Origin: Desulfovibrio ferrophilus
Lineage (GTDB): Bacteria; Desulfobacterota; Desulfovibrionia; Desulfovibrionales; Desulfovibrionaceae
Length of the DNA: 64,000 nucleotides
Assembly (NCBI RefSeq): GCF_003966735.1
Contig: NZ_AP017378.1
Coordinates: 3,306,905 to 3,370,904 of the forward strand
Direction: 5' to 3'
Numbering within the stretch: the stretch's first letter is position 1; every line of letters starts with the position of its first letter. This document shows, one piece after another, positions 15,391-23,834 of this stretch. The notes beneath the pieces are model-generated. The model worked only from the letters and a program-made list of their open reading frames with translations, was not told the origin of the DNA and did not search any database. A program made the position numbers and the translations under genes.

Positions 15391-16536
15391 ATGGCATTCA
15401 TTTCCACTGGGTATGATCCCAAAAAACCGATGGAAAACCGTATCACGGACATCGGTCCTCGTAAGTATGACCAGTTCCTGCCGCCTGTCCTCAAAGACAA
15501 CTACGGCAAATGGGACTACCATGAAATCATCGAGCCTGGCGTGCTGATGCACAAGGGCCTGTCCGGCGATGAAGTGTACACCGTTCGCTGCGGTGGCGCT
15601 CGTCTGATGTCCGTGACCATGGTCCGTGAGATCTGCGACATTGCTGATGAGTTCTGTGGCGGCTACGTTCGCTTCACCACTCGTAACAACGTCGAGTTCA
15701 TGGTTAACACCAAGGACGAGGCTCTGGCCCTGAAGGCCGAGTTGAACGGTCGCAAGTTCGAGGCTGGCTCCTACAAGTTCCCCGTTGGCGGAACCGGTGC
15801 TGGTATCACCAACATCGTGCACACCCAGGGCTGGGTGCACTGCCACACCCCCGCGACTGACGCGTCCGGTACCGTTAAGGTAGTCATGGACGAGTTCTTC
15901 GAGGACTTTGGCTCGCACAACATGCCCGCTCCGCTGCGTATCTCCATGGCTTGCTGCCTGAATATGTGTGGCGCGGTGCACTGCTCCGATATCGCCATCC
16001 TGGGTTACCACCGCAAGCCGCCCCTGATTGACCACGAGTACCTCGACAACCTGTGCGAGATTCCTCTGGCCGTTTCCGCTTGTCCTCTGGGCGCCATTCG
16101 TCCTACCAAGACCGAAGTGAACGGTAAGGAAGTCAAGTCCGTGGCCATCAAGCAGGAACGCTGCATGTTCTGCGGTAACTGCTACACCATGTGTCCTTCC
16201 CTGCCGCTTTCCGATAAGGAAGGCGACGGCCTGGTCATCATGGCTGGTGGTAAGATCTCCAACCGTATCAGCAACCCCAAGTTCTCCAAGGTTGTTGTTG
16301 CCTTCATCCCGAACGAGCCCCCGCGTTGGCCTACACTGGCCAAGGTGATCCGCCAGATCGTGGATGCCTACTCCAAGGACGCCCGCAAGTACGAGCGTCT
16401 TGGTGACTGGGCTGAGCGCATCGGTTGGGAGCGCTTCTTCGAGAAGTGTGACCTGGAGTTCACTGAGCACCTCATTGATGACTTCCGTGATCCCGCCTAC
16501 TACACTTGGCGCCAGACCACGAACTTCAAGTGGTAA
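15391..16536 (+). CDS. dsrB: Dissimilatory sulfite reductase beta subunit
   Basis: DsrB carries the catalytically active siroheme site of the heterotetramer. The 381-residue protein shows the coupled-cluster cysteines Cys151 (WVHCHTP), Cys188, Cys189 and Cys193 (ACCLNMC), again at the D. vulgaris positions, and a ferredoxin domain with CPLGA and [11 protein letters not shown] (about 232-270). It is cytoplasmic. A GGGGGT-type ribosome-binding site lies upstream. It is in one transcript with dsrA; a strong hairpin separates it from dsrD. Confidence 0.99.
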   Translation: MAFISTGYDPKKPMENRITDIGPRKYDQFLPPVLKDNYGKWDYHEIIEPGVLMHKGLSGDEVYTVRCGGARLMSVTMVREICDIADEFCGGYVRFTTRNNVEFMVNTKDEALALKAELNGRKFEAGSYKFPVGGTGAGITNIVHTQGWVHCHTPATDASGTVKVVMDEFFEDFGSHNMPAPLRISMACCLNMCGAVHCSDIAILGYHRKPPLIDHEYLDNLCEIPLAVSACPLGAIRPTKTEVNGKEVKSVAIKQERCMFCGNCYTMCPSLPLSDKEGDGLVIMAGGKISNRISNPKFSKVVVAFIPNEPPRWPTLAKVIRQIVDAYSKDARKYERLGDWAERIGWERFFEKCDLEFTEHLIDDFRDPAYYTWRQTTNFKW

Positions 16537-16555
16537 TCAGCTAGCTAAATAATCC

Positions 16556-16579
16556 GGGGCGCAGGGTAACCTGCGCCCC
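16556..16579 (+). promoter_or_regulatory. Stable hairpin between dsrB and dsrD
   Basis: Perfect 10-bp stem GGGGCGCAGG (16556-16565) / CCTGCGCCCC (16570-16579) with a four-base loop. No T tract follows, so it is more likely an mRNA-processing or stability hairpin than a terminator. It sits 20 bases before the dsrD start. Confidence 0.7.
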
Positions 16580-16599
16580 GACTAAAAAGGGGCGTTTCT

Positions 16600-16842
16600 A
16601 TGCCGTTGGATGCTGCTGAAGCGAAAGAAAAAATTCTGGAATTTTGTAATTCCAAGAACAAGACGAAGTTCTATTTCAACGACTTCACCAAGCTTTTCCC
16701 CGATGAAAAGGGCCGTGCCGTCAAAAAGATTTTGACCATGCTGGTGAACGAAGAGGTACTGGAATTCTGGTCCTCCGGTTCCACCACCATGTACGGCGTC
16801 AAGGGTGCTGGCAAACAGCACGCTAGCGAAGGCGAAGACTAG
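16600..16842 (+). CDS. dsrD: DsrD, dissimilatory sulfite reductase-associated winged-helix protein
   Basis: An 80-residue protein matching DsrD in length and sequence (AKEKILEFCNSKNKTKFYFNDF, then VKKILTMLVNEEVLEFWSSGSTTMYG). DsrD has a winged-helix fold; recent biochemical work reports that it activates DsrAB. It occurs in sulfate reducers next to dsrAB, and its presence supports a reductive rather than sulfur-oxidising Dsr pathway. It is co-transcribed with dsrAB past a hairpin. Confidence 0.97.
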   Translation: MPLDAAEAKEKILEFCNSKNKTKFYFNDFTKLFPDEKGRAVKKILTMLVNEEVLEFWSSGSTTMYGVKGAGKQHASEGED

Positions 16843-16929
16843 ACCATTCTTTGCCCCTTGGGGAAGATTCCAGAGACGCTGTCTTTGGTTTTTCCTGAGT
16901 GCCCTTCATTGGGTTGATGAAAGGTTCTT

Positions 16930-16982
16930 AGCCGATTCTTGCGGGCCACCTCTTGGGGACCCGTCAGAATCGGCTTTGTTGT
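16930..16982 (+). terminator. Terminator or attenuator between dsrD and dsrN
   Basis: AGCCGATTCT (16930-16939) pairs with AGAATCGGCT (16966-16975), 10 bp perfect, with a further GCGGG/CCCGT pairing inside, then TTTGTTGT. It ends 16 bases before the next start codon, so dsrN would need read-through. Confidence 0.65.
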
Positions 16983-16998
16983 AGGAGCAGCCTAAATC

Positions 16999-18387
16999 GT
17001 GAGCAACATTTCCATCCCTCGTCTTGTGGTGACGGGTCTGTCTGGCGGCGCTGGCAAGACAATCAATTCCTTGGGCCTGGCCCGTGCCTGGAGCGAAGCC
17101 GGGAAGACCGTTTCGCCTTTCAAAAAGGGACCTGACTACATTGACGCGGTCTGGCTCGGCCTTGCTGCCCGTCGTCCATCATCGAATCTTGATCCCTATT
17201 TCATGCAGCCAGAGACCATTCGTTCGTTGTTTGCGCATCGCGCGCATTTGGCGGATGTCGCCGTGATCGAAGGGAATCGGGGGTTGTATGATGGTATGGA
17301 TGTAGACGGGAGTTGTTCCACGGCAGAGTTGGCGCGCATTCTTGATGCCCCGGTTCTCTTGTCCATGGACTGCACCAAGATGACCCGCACTGCCGCTGCC
17401 GTGCTCTCCGGAATAGCCGGATTCGAGGACGGAGTGAACCTGGGCGGCGTGATTCTGAACCGTACCGCCAGCGAAAGGCACCGCTCCATTTTAACCAGCT
17501 CCATTGAGCAATACACGGATGTGCCCGTACTTGGGGCACTCCCGAAAATTTCGCCGGACCCTATCCCGGAACGGCACATGGGCCTCATCTCCAATCGAGA
17601 ATACGATGGGCAGGAAGAAATTCTGTCCAATCTGGCTCGTCTCATGCGTGACAATTGCGATCTTGAGCGCATCTGGGAGTTGGCCTGCTCTGCAGGGCCG
17701 CTGACCGGTGTTGCACCGCTGTGGCCGGAGGCCTCCAAGCCTGCCGAAGTGACCATCGGCTATGTGCGTGATGCTGCCCTGTGGTTTTATTATGAGGAAA
17801 ACCTGGAAGCCTTGTCCCGTGCTGGTGCCAAGCTGGTGGAATTGTCCCTGCTTGACGATTCGCCCTGGCCGGAGATTCATGGTCTGTACCTGGGCGGCGG
17901 TTTTCCCGAAACCCTGGCCGAGGATTTGGCCTCGCGCTGCGAGATGGGGCAGCGAGTACGGTCCCTGTCCGAGGCCGGTCTACCGATTTATGCCGAGTGC
18001 GGTGGATTCATGTTTCTGACTGAAAGCGTGACCTGGGGAGACAAGACCTGGCCCATGGCAGGGGTCATCCCGGTACGAACCGATCTTTGCAAGCGTCCGC
18101 ATGGCTTGGGGTATGTCCGGGCCGAAGTGCTGCAAGACAATCCCTATCACCCCAAGGGCTCGGTACTTGTGGGACACGAGTTTCACTACTCGCAGTGTCT
18201 GAGCGATGCCACTGCCGATGCCTTGCCCATGGCGTTACGCATGGAGCGAGGTACGGGAATGATCGGTGGTTTCGATGGATATATGGTGCGCAATACCTTT
18301 GCCTGCTATACTCATATTCACGCCCTGGGCACCCCCTGGTGGGCAGAAAATTTCGTGAAGACAGCTGAGGCCTGGAAGGAGGGCTAG
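16999..18387 (+). CDS. dsrN: Siroheme amidase DsrN / cobyrinate a,c-diamide synthase family
   Basis: A 462-residue protein of the CbiA/CobB family. The N-terminal P-loop domain starts VTGLSGGAGKTINSLGLARAW and contains FKKGPDYIDAVW; the C-terminal class I glutamine-amidotransferase-like domain has the nucleophile Cys in YAECGGFMFL and a His in GHEFHYSQ. CbiA amidates cobyrinate. The homologue beside dsr genes, DsrN, is held to amidate the siroheme of DsrAB, and the position after dsrABD favours that role; a cobalamin role is not excluded. The start is GTG 16999, with AGGAG 11 bases upstream. The metallophosphoesterase gene begins three bases after its stop. Confidence 0.85.
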   Translation: MSNISIPRLVVTGLSGGAGKTINSLGLARAWSEAGKTVSPFKKGPDYIDAVWLGLAARRPSSNLDPYFMQPETIRSLFAHRAHLADVAVIEGNRGLYDGMDVDGSCSTAELARILDAPVLLSMDCTKMTRTAAAVLSGIAGFEDGVNLGGVILNRTASERHRSILTSSIEQYTDVPVLGALPKISPDPIPERHMGLISNREYDGQEEILSNLARLMRDNCDLERIWELACSAGPLTGVAPLWPEASKPAEVTIGYVRDAALWFYYEENLEALSRAGAKLVELSLLDDSPWPEIHGLYLGGGFPETLAEDLASRCEMGQRVRSLSEAGLPIYAECGGFMFLTESVTWGDKTWPMAGVIPVRTDLCKRPHGLGYVRAEVLQDNPYHPKGSVLVGHEFHYSQCLSDATADALPMALRMERGTGMIGGFDGYMVRNTFACYTHIHALGTPWWAENFVKTAEAWKEG

Positions 18388-18390
18388 CTG

Positions 18391-19134
18391 ATGCGCTTTG
18401 CCGTACTTTCGGATGTACACGCCAACCTGACTGCCTTTGAGGCTGTTCTTGCCGATATGGATGAGCAGGGCGTGGACAGAGCCCTGCATCTGGGTGACAT
18501 CGTGGGCTATGGCCCGGATCCAGAGGAGTGCGTGAATCTGATGCGCGCGCGAAGCATTCCTTCAGTGCTCGGCAACCATGAACAGGCCATGTTGAGCGAC
18601 AAGGCCAAACGTTGGTTTAATACGAGTTCACGTAAGGCCGTGGACATTACAGACTCATTGATTTCAGAAGAAACCCGCCAGTGGCTAGCCACGCTCCCCA
18701 CCTCCATCGCCTTTGACCGCTACCGGTTTGTGCACGGTTTTCCCAAGGACAATGCCTTTTTCTACCTTTATCAGGCCAATAACGAAAAGCTGGAGCAGGC
18801 GTTTTCGTCGATGGTGATGGCGATCTGTTTTGTGGGCCATACGCATATGCTTGAGCATGTGGAGTGGGATGGGCTTGAGGTTTCGCGCAAGGAGTTGCCG
18901 CTTGGGCGAACACGTCTCAATCCTCTGGCCAAACACATCCTGAACGTGGGCAGTGTGGGCCAACCTCGTGACGACTTTAATTATCACGCTAAATACGTTC
19001 TTTTTGACGCCGATGTCTGGGATATCGAGGTCCGCTCCGTGGAATATGACTATCAGAGCGTTGCCCGGCGGATTATCGCTCGGGGGATTCCGGGGACCTA
19101 TGCCATGCGTCTCTCCGGTCCCGGCAATCTGTAA
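18391..19134 (+). CDS. Calcineurin-like metallophosphoesterase (YfcE/YmdB-type)
   Basis: A 247-residue protein with the full metallophosphoesterase motif series: SDVHAN at the N-terminus, LHLGDIVGYGPDP, VLGNHEQA, and VGHTHMLE near residue 148, then LNVGSVGQPRD. These residues bind two metal ions that activate water for phosphoester hydrolysis. The family acts on phosphodiesters, nucleotides or phosphoproteins; the substrate is unknown. It follows dsrN by three bases and is probably co-transcribed, but no role in sulfite reduction is established. Confidence 0.85.
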   Translation: MRFAVLSDVHANLTAFEAVLADMDEQGVDRALHLGDIVGYGPDPEECVNLMRARSIPSVLGNHEQAMLSDKAKRWFNTSSRKAVDITDSLISEETRQWLATLPTSIAFDRYRFVHGFPKDNAFFYLYQANNEKLEQAFSSMVMAICFVGHTHMLEHVEWDGLEVSRKELPLGRTRLNPLAKHILNVGSVGQPRDDFNYHAKYVLFDADVWDIEVRSVEYDYQSVARRIIARGIPGTYAMRLSGPGNL

Positions 19135-19202
19135 ATTCGCTAAAAATAAGTCGTCTGCTTTGTTACCTCAAAGAATTGCATCCGACTCGTTTTGAGCGAA
19201 TT
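19134..19202. repeat. Imperfect palindrome overlapping the stop of the phosphoesterase gene
   Basis: AATTCGCT (19134-19141) pairs with AGCGAATT (19195-19202), with additional pairing inside. It contains TCTGCTTTGTT, a sequence repeated at 19229 and 20848. It may act as the transcript end. Confidence 0.55.
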
Positions 19203-19311
19203 ATAAAAACGCTGTCCCTTGATGGCTCTCTGCTTTGCTGCTGCGAGACAATCAAATTTTCATGTATTGCTGCTCACAGCGTCGCTCTCTGTATCCGTAA
19301 AGCAGACGACT
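19149..19311. repeat. Long-range 13-bp inverted repeat before the kinase gene
   Basis: AGTCGTCTGCTTT (19149-19161) and AAAGCAGACGACT (19299-19311) are exact inverted copies 137 bases apart. Between them is TCTGCTTTGCTGCTG at 19229, nearly identical to a stretch at 20848. This, with the preceding palindrome, fills most of the 335-base gap before the kinase; no gene is seen in it. Confidence 0.55.
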
Positions 19312-19469
19312 GATTAACGGCAGCAGGTCTTCCCCGTGATGGTCTTTTGCGCCTCGTAGTTGACCATTCATGAACAGCGAAAAGGATGCTCAACAGGACT
19401 TGGTGGGTTGATGTCAGAAAAGGGAAAAGCCGTCGTGGTAAATCAGTCTTTAATGAGGATTCAACGGCT

Positions 19470-20837
19470 ATGAAGACCATCGGCAAATATCAGATTTTGG
19501 GGCTGTTGGGCCGGGGTGGCATGGGCACGGTATACAAGGCCCGGCATCCCGAGCTTGGGCATATCGTTGCCCTCAAGTTGCTGGCGCCAATGGATATGGT
19601 TGAAGCCATCGTGGGCATGGATGAACTGACCCGGCGTTTCGAAGCCGAGGCACGAACCATGGCCGGGTTGAATCACGAGAATATCGCCACGGTCTGGGAT
19701 TTGGAACGTGATGAACGAGGGCGTTCGTTTTTCATCATGGATTATTTCTGCAACAACGTGGGCGCGGTGATTGGCGAGACCTATCGCGTGGAAGCTCCGT
19801 CCCGAGTTCTACGCATCGACCGTGCTGCTGATATCGTCCGTCAGACATTGGAAGGGTTGGCCCGTCTGCATGCCGCCGGAATCGTGCATCGCGACATGAA
19901 GCCTTTCAATCTGCTGCTCACATCGTCCGGCGGGGTGCGGATTATTGATTTTGGTCTGTCCAAACTGCGCCATGAGCCGTTGCAATTGCATGGTTCGGAA
20001 AAGGTGGGCTCACCGTATTATGCTCCGCCAGAACAGGAAGAGGATGCCGAAGCCGTTGGGCCCACCGCGGATTTGTTTTCCGTTGGGGTCATGTTCCAGC
20101 GTATGCTTACCGGGCGTTTGCCCCAACTCTCCTGCGATCCGCCCAGCGCCTGTAATCCAGACCTGGATGACGACTGGGATAAGTTTCTGTCCCGTGCCGT
20201 GGCCGAGACACCTGCTGAACGGTTCCAGAGTGCGCGAGAAATGATCGAGGCGTTGGATGGACTGATGGATGAATGGCGTGCGCGTAGCGCTAACTCCTGT
20301 GCCTTGCCGCCGGAATTGAATGATTCCGCAATGGGCGCAGAGGGGGGCAAAGGGCAGCCTGAGTTCCCCCGTTCGGAGCCGATCAAGACCGGTCCTCATG
20401 CCGGTCCCGAGGCCTTGGGGCTGGATGAGTTGTGGCGACCGCGGCAATACAGCCGTAATGAATTCAAGGACCGGGGAGACGACACCGTGCTGGACCAGAG
20501 CAGCGGCTTGCTCTGGGAGCAGGGCGCGAGTGAATATCCACTGACAAGGGGCGAGGCTCAGGCCTACGTTCAGGGGTTGAATGCCGAATCGTATGCGGGG
20601 TGCTCGGCATGGCGATTGCCCACGGTGGAAGAGTTGAAGACCTTGTTGACTCCTGTGACCCAGGGCAGTGATTTCTGCGTTCAACCCGTGTTCGACACTT
20701 CGCGCACCAGGCTATGGTCCTGCGATCGCCGGACGTTTATCCAGTCCTGGTCTGCTGATACGGAGTTGGGGTTCATCTCCCACCATGATGATACCTGTCA
20801 CAACTATGCCCGCGCCGTCTGTTCCTTGGGCCGTTGA
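19470..20837 (+). CDS. Serine/threonine protein kinase with C-terminal DUF1566 domain
   Basis: A 455-residue Hanks-type kinase. It has the glycine loop GRGGMGTVYKA (about 14-24), Lys36, catalytic HRDMKPFN (Asp142, Asn147), DFG (Asp160) and the SPYYAPPE segment, so it should be active. The kinase domain ends near 270, followed by a low-complexity linker and a C-terminal DUF1566 (Lcl C-terminal-like) domain (about 345-455: LDQSSGLLWEQG, AWRLPTVEEL). I see no membrane helix, so it is probably cytoplasmic. ATG 19470 is chosen at the family start, though the ribosome-binding site is weak. The gene is flanked on both sides by related palindromic repeats. Confidence 0.88.
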   Translation: MKTIGKYQILGLLGRGGMGTVYKARHPELGHIVALKLLAPMDMVEAIVGMDELTRRFEAEARTMAGLNHENIATVWDLERDERGRSFFIMDYFCNNVGAVIGETYRVEAPSRVLRIDRAADIVRQTLEGLARLHAAGIVHRDMKPFNLLLTSSGGVRIIDFGLSKLRHEPLQLHGSEKVGSPYYAPPEQEEDAEAVGPTADLFSVGVMFQRMLTGRLPQLSCDPPSACNPDLDDDWDKFLSRAVAETPAERFQSAREMIEALDGLMDEWRARSANSCALPPELNDSAMGAEGGKGQPEFPRSEPIKTGPHAGPEALGLDELWRPRQYSRNEFKDRGDDTVLDQSSGLLWEQGASEYPLTRGEAQAYVQGLNAESYAGCSAWRLPTVEELKTLLTPVTQGSDFCVQPVFDTSRTRLWSCDRRTFIQSWSADTELGFISHHDDTCHNYARAVCSLGR

Positions 20838-20842
20838 AATAT

Positions 20843-20949
20843 GGCCATCTGCTTTGTTGCTGTGATCAATTAAAATCCTCATGTCTTGGAAGAGACACTC
20901 CGGCCTTGAATTGATCTTGCACCTTGCATCTAATCATTTTTGAAGGGCC
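20843..20949. repeat. Interspersed imperfect-palindrome element after the kinase gene
   Basis: A nested palindrome: GATCAATT (20864-20871) with AATTGATC (20909-20916), central TGTCT (20882-20886) with AGACA (20893-20897), and GGCC ends. It shares TCTGCTTTGTTGCTG with the upstream copy at 19229 and the overall layout with elements at 30624 and 34017. Confidence 0.6.
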
Positions 20950-21031
20950 TAAAGAAGTGAGTCGACACCTGCCAAGTATGCTCACATCAATCATTTGTTG
21001 GAACGCCGCTGACCGTTCTGGAATAGCCCGA

Positions 21032-22834
21032 CTAGTAGAAGAGGCTGACCATGGCCGTCATCACGATGAGGAAGATGAGGGTCAGGGGGGTTCCGGCCTT
21101 TAGAAAGTCGCGGCTCGAATAGTTACCCGGCCCCATGTACAAGGCATTGACCTGATGTGTGGGCAGCACGAAGGAGTTGGACGCCGCTAGCGCGACCACC
21201 ATTGCGGCCATTCTTGGGTCGGCACCCACCTGGGCGGACATGCCCACCACCAGTGGTACGAGCAGCACAACAGCACCCACATTTGAAACCACGAGCGTGA
21301 AGATGGTGGAGAGCAGGCCCACCATGAAGATGAAGACGGTGGGGGAAGGCGTGCCTACCATAGCCATCAGATTCGAAGCCAGCCAAGCCGCTGTACCCGT
21401 GCTTTGCATGGCCGAACCCAGTGGGATCAGTCCGCCCAGCAGGAAGACCGTCCGCCAATCCACTCCGCGATAGGCTTCATCGATAGTCAGCACACGTGAC
21501 AGAATCATGCCCAAGGCACCGGTCATCAGGCATACCGACAGCGTCAGGTCCGTGAAGATGATCAGCAGGGTGGACAGGGCAAAGGCTCCCAAGGCGCGCA
21601 CGGCCAGCTCGGGATGTAGCACCTCGTGATCCAGGGACTGGGCGAAGAGAATGTCACGTCGTGGGCGCATGCGGTGGAAGCTTTCCCACGATCCGTGCAT
21701 CAGGATGGAGTCACCGGCCAGCAGGGTCTTGTTCCAGAAGCCGGTGGTGATGGTGTCGTTGCCTCGGGTATGGGACAGCGGGGTCATCAGGTGATTGTGC
21801 CTGAAGCGGATGTCGGCAATGGACTTGCCGATGAAGTCGGAGTGCTGGGGAATCAGGGCTTCCACGACTCCCGAGACATCGTCGGACATTGAATCTGCAA
21901 AGAGCTTCAACTCACGTCTGATGATGAATCCATGCGTCTTGCGCAGGTTTTGCATCTGTTCGTCCGTGCCGAAGGCGGCCAGAATTGCTCCGGGCTGGAT
22001 GCGCATGTCTCTGTCCGGCGGGGTCATCATGTCACGGCCACCGCGCATGGCCAGGCCCACGGTGTGAATATTGAAGCTTTCGCAAAGGTTGTAGATGTGC
22101 AGGTCTTCCGAAAGGTCACGGGGAGCCTGGAACTCGTGCAGTGAGCCAAGTTCGGGGTAAAAGATCATTAAATCCTGGTCGTCGGACTGGGCCGAGGCAT
22201 CGGTTGGCTGCCTTGGCAACACGAATCGTCCAGCGATGATAAAGTAGAGGATTCCAGAGGCTACCAGGGCCAGACCGACCGGAACAACGCTGAACAGATT
22301 GAATGGCGGCAGGTCGTAGGGGCGCATCAGGTCGTTGAGCATGATCAGTGGGCTGGAGCCCACCAGGGTGATGGTGCCACCCAGGATGGCTGAAAAGCCG
22401 ATGGGCATCAGTAACTGGGCGATGGGAATGCCGGAATGGCGAGACAACCTGCGGATGGCTGGCAAAAACAGCGCCGCAGCCCCAACGTTCTGCATGAAGC
22501 TCGAGATTACGGCTACGGTTCCAGCGAGGAGAACCAGGATTCGGCTTTTGCTTTTCCCTGCCATACGCATCAGCGGTTTCATCAGCATGCTGATGACTCC
22601 TGTATGGTCCAGGCCTCGGCCCATGATGATCACGGCAATGATGGAGATGACGGCGTTGCTGGACAGGCCATCAAAGGCGTCGCGGCCTTCAATGAGGCCG
22701 AGCAGTGGCAGAGCCACCATGATCAGGATGGCAACCACGTCCACGCGCAACCATTCGGTCAGGAACAGAAAAACGGTGATGCCCACAAGGCAAAGCACCA
22801 TGATCATGTCCGAAGTCAGTTGAGGCAGTTCCAT
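21032..22834 (-). CDS. SLC13/DASS-family anion transporter with TrkA-C (RCK_C) domains
   Basis: A 600-residue inner-membrane protein with an N-terminal group of helices (about 10-205), a cytosolic insert carrying two RCK_C-like domains (about 225-385: AFGTDEQMQNLRKTHGF and DSILMHGSWESF), and a second helix group to the C-terminus. The repeated NVGAAALFLP and NVGAVVLLVPLVV segments are typical of this divalent-anion:sodium symporter superfamily. Members of the RCK-containing subgroup transport sulfate or other oxyanions in some bacteria, so sulfate is plausible in this organism but not shown. It is a single gene, divergent from a cysteine-cluster gene. Confidence 0.85.
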   Translation of the reverse strand: MELPQLTSDMIMVLCLVGITVFLFLTEWLRVDVVAILIMVALPLLGLIEGRDAFDGLSSNAVISIIAVIIMGRGLDHTGVISMLMKPLMRMAGKSKSRILVLLAGTVAVISSFMQNVGAAALFLPAIRRLSRHSGIPIAQLLMPIGFSAILGGTITLVGSSPLIMLNDLMRPYDLPPFNLFSVVPVGLALVASGILYFIIAGRFVLPRQPTDASAQSDDQDLMIFYPELGSLHEFQAPRDLSEDLHIYNLCESFNIHTVGLAMRGGRDMMTPPDRDMRIQPGAILAAFGTDEQMQNLRKTHGFIIRRELKLFADSMSDDVSGVVEALIPQHSDFIGKSIADIRFRHNHLMTPLSHTRGNDTITTGFWNKTLLAGDSILMHGSWESFHRMRPRRDILFAQSLDHEVLHPELAVRALGAFALSTLLIIFTDLTLSVCLMTGALGMILSRVLTIDEAYRGVDWRTVFLLGGLIPLGSAMQSTGTAAWLASNLMAMVGTPSPTVFIFMVGLLSTIFTLVVSNVGAVVLLVPLVVGMSAQVGADPRMAAMVVALAASNSFVLPTHQVNALYMGPGNYSSRDFLKAGTPLTLIFLIVMTAMVSLFY

Positions 22835-22926
22835 GTTTCATCCGGTTGGCAGAGTGTTTGGAGAATGACGACCAAGAATAGCAGGGCTACGGGGTTGGCG
22901 GCAAGGCGTGTTCCTGTTTTCACGTG

Positions 22927-22951
22927 CCGGAGGCAAGCCCCTTGCTTCCGG
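22927..22951 (+). promoter_or_regulatory. Hairpin in the divergent gap upstream of the 23003 gene
   Basis: CCGGAGGCAAG (22927-22937) and CTTGCTTCCGG (22941-22951) pair over 11 positions with one mismatch and a three-base loop, about 50 bases before the start codon. Confidence 0.35.
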
Positions 22952-23002
22952 GGCGTTCATGGGGTAGCCAACACAGGTCACATTTCGAGGAGGATAATAC
23001 GG

Positions 23003-23683
23003 ATGAATGAAGCCGAACGCATTGATAAAAGAACATTCTGTGAGCGCTGTGGGACCTGTTGCATCAAGGGTGGCCCGGCGCTGCATGCTGAAGACCTGCG
23101 GCTGTTCAAGGATGGAATCCTGAATTACCGCCAGGTGTATACCCTGCGCAAGGGTGAGTTGGTCCAGGAGCAGATCCAGGGTGGCCTGCTGCCACTGGAC
23201 GAGGAAATCGTCAAGATTCGGGGCATCGGCGATAGCCGCTGGACCTGCCTGGTCTATGATGACGACGAGAAAGCCTGCACCATCTACGAGGATCGTCCTG
23301 CCGAGTGCAGCATCTTCAATTGCTGGGCTCCCGAGGATCTGGAAGCCATGTACACCAAGGATCGCCTGACTCGTCTGGATATCGTGCCCGAGGGCAGTGG
23401 TCTGGCAGAACTGATCGCCACCCACGAGGCCCAGGCTCCTGTGGCCGAGATCGAGACGTTGGCGATTGCCTTCATCAAGGGTGATGAGGCTGCCGGTTCC
23501 CAGTTGGCGGACAAGATTCTGTGGGACGCCGCTTTCCGCTCGGCCTTTGCCGAGAAGACCGAGACCGGTGAAGAGGAGATGAATTTCTTCTTTGGCCGTC
23601 CGCTCAAAACCGTCATCCGCCAGTTTGATCTGGAAATCGTACGGAGTGACGACGGCAAGTATCAGATCCGCAAGACCAACTAG
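23003..23683 (+). CDS. YkgJ family cysteine-cluster protein
   Basis: A 226-residue protein with the YkgJ-type pattern: CERCGTCCIKGGPAL (about residues 12-26), RWTCLVYDDDEKACTIYEDR and PAECSIFNCW (about 76-106). The eight cysteines probably bind Fe-S or zinc. The biochemical function of the family is unknown. The C-terminal half lacks cysteines and is mostly helical. GAGGAGG precedes ATG 23003 by nine bases; the much longer open frame upstream runs antisense through the SLC13 gene and is not used. It is transcribed alone, ending at a bidirectional terminator. Confidence 0.78.
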   Translation: MNEAERIDKRTFCERCGTCCIKGGPALHAEDLRLFKDGILNYRQVYTLRKGELVQEQIQGGLLPLDEEIVKIRGIGDSRWTCLVYDDDEKACTIYEDRPAECSIFNCWAPEDLEAMYTKDRLTRLDIVPEGSGLAELIATHEAQAPVAEIETLAIAFIKGDEAAGSQLADKILWDAAFRSAFAEKTETGEEEMNFFFGRPLKTVIRQFDLEIVRSDDGKYQIRKTN

Positions 23684-23774
23684 CAAGCTGGCCCAGCACG
23701 CCTAGCATCCGACCGTTTTTGAGCGGTTTTCGATGTGAGTGCCGTCTGGTTGGTCAGTGAGATATGCAAATGAC

Positions 23775-23812
23775 AAAGCCGCGCTCCGAAAGGGGCGCGG
23801 CTTTCTTTATTG
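23775..23812. terminator. Bidirectional terminator between convergent genes
   Basis: Perfect 10-bp arms AAAGCCGCGC (23775-23784) and GCGCGGCTTT (23795-23804), followed by CTTTATT on the plus strand and by a T-rich tract on the minus strand. Confidence 0.8.
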
Positions 23813-23834
23813 ATGCTGTAGTTCAGCCTTGGAC

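Noticed and set aside
14098-16470. A 790-codon open frame antisense to dsrA and dsrB
   Set aside because: It is a shadow caused by the extreme codon bias of dsrAB. It has low-complexity, valine/glycine/histidine-rich content, no ribosome-binding site and no domain.
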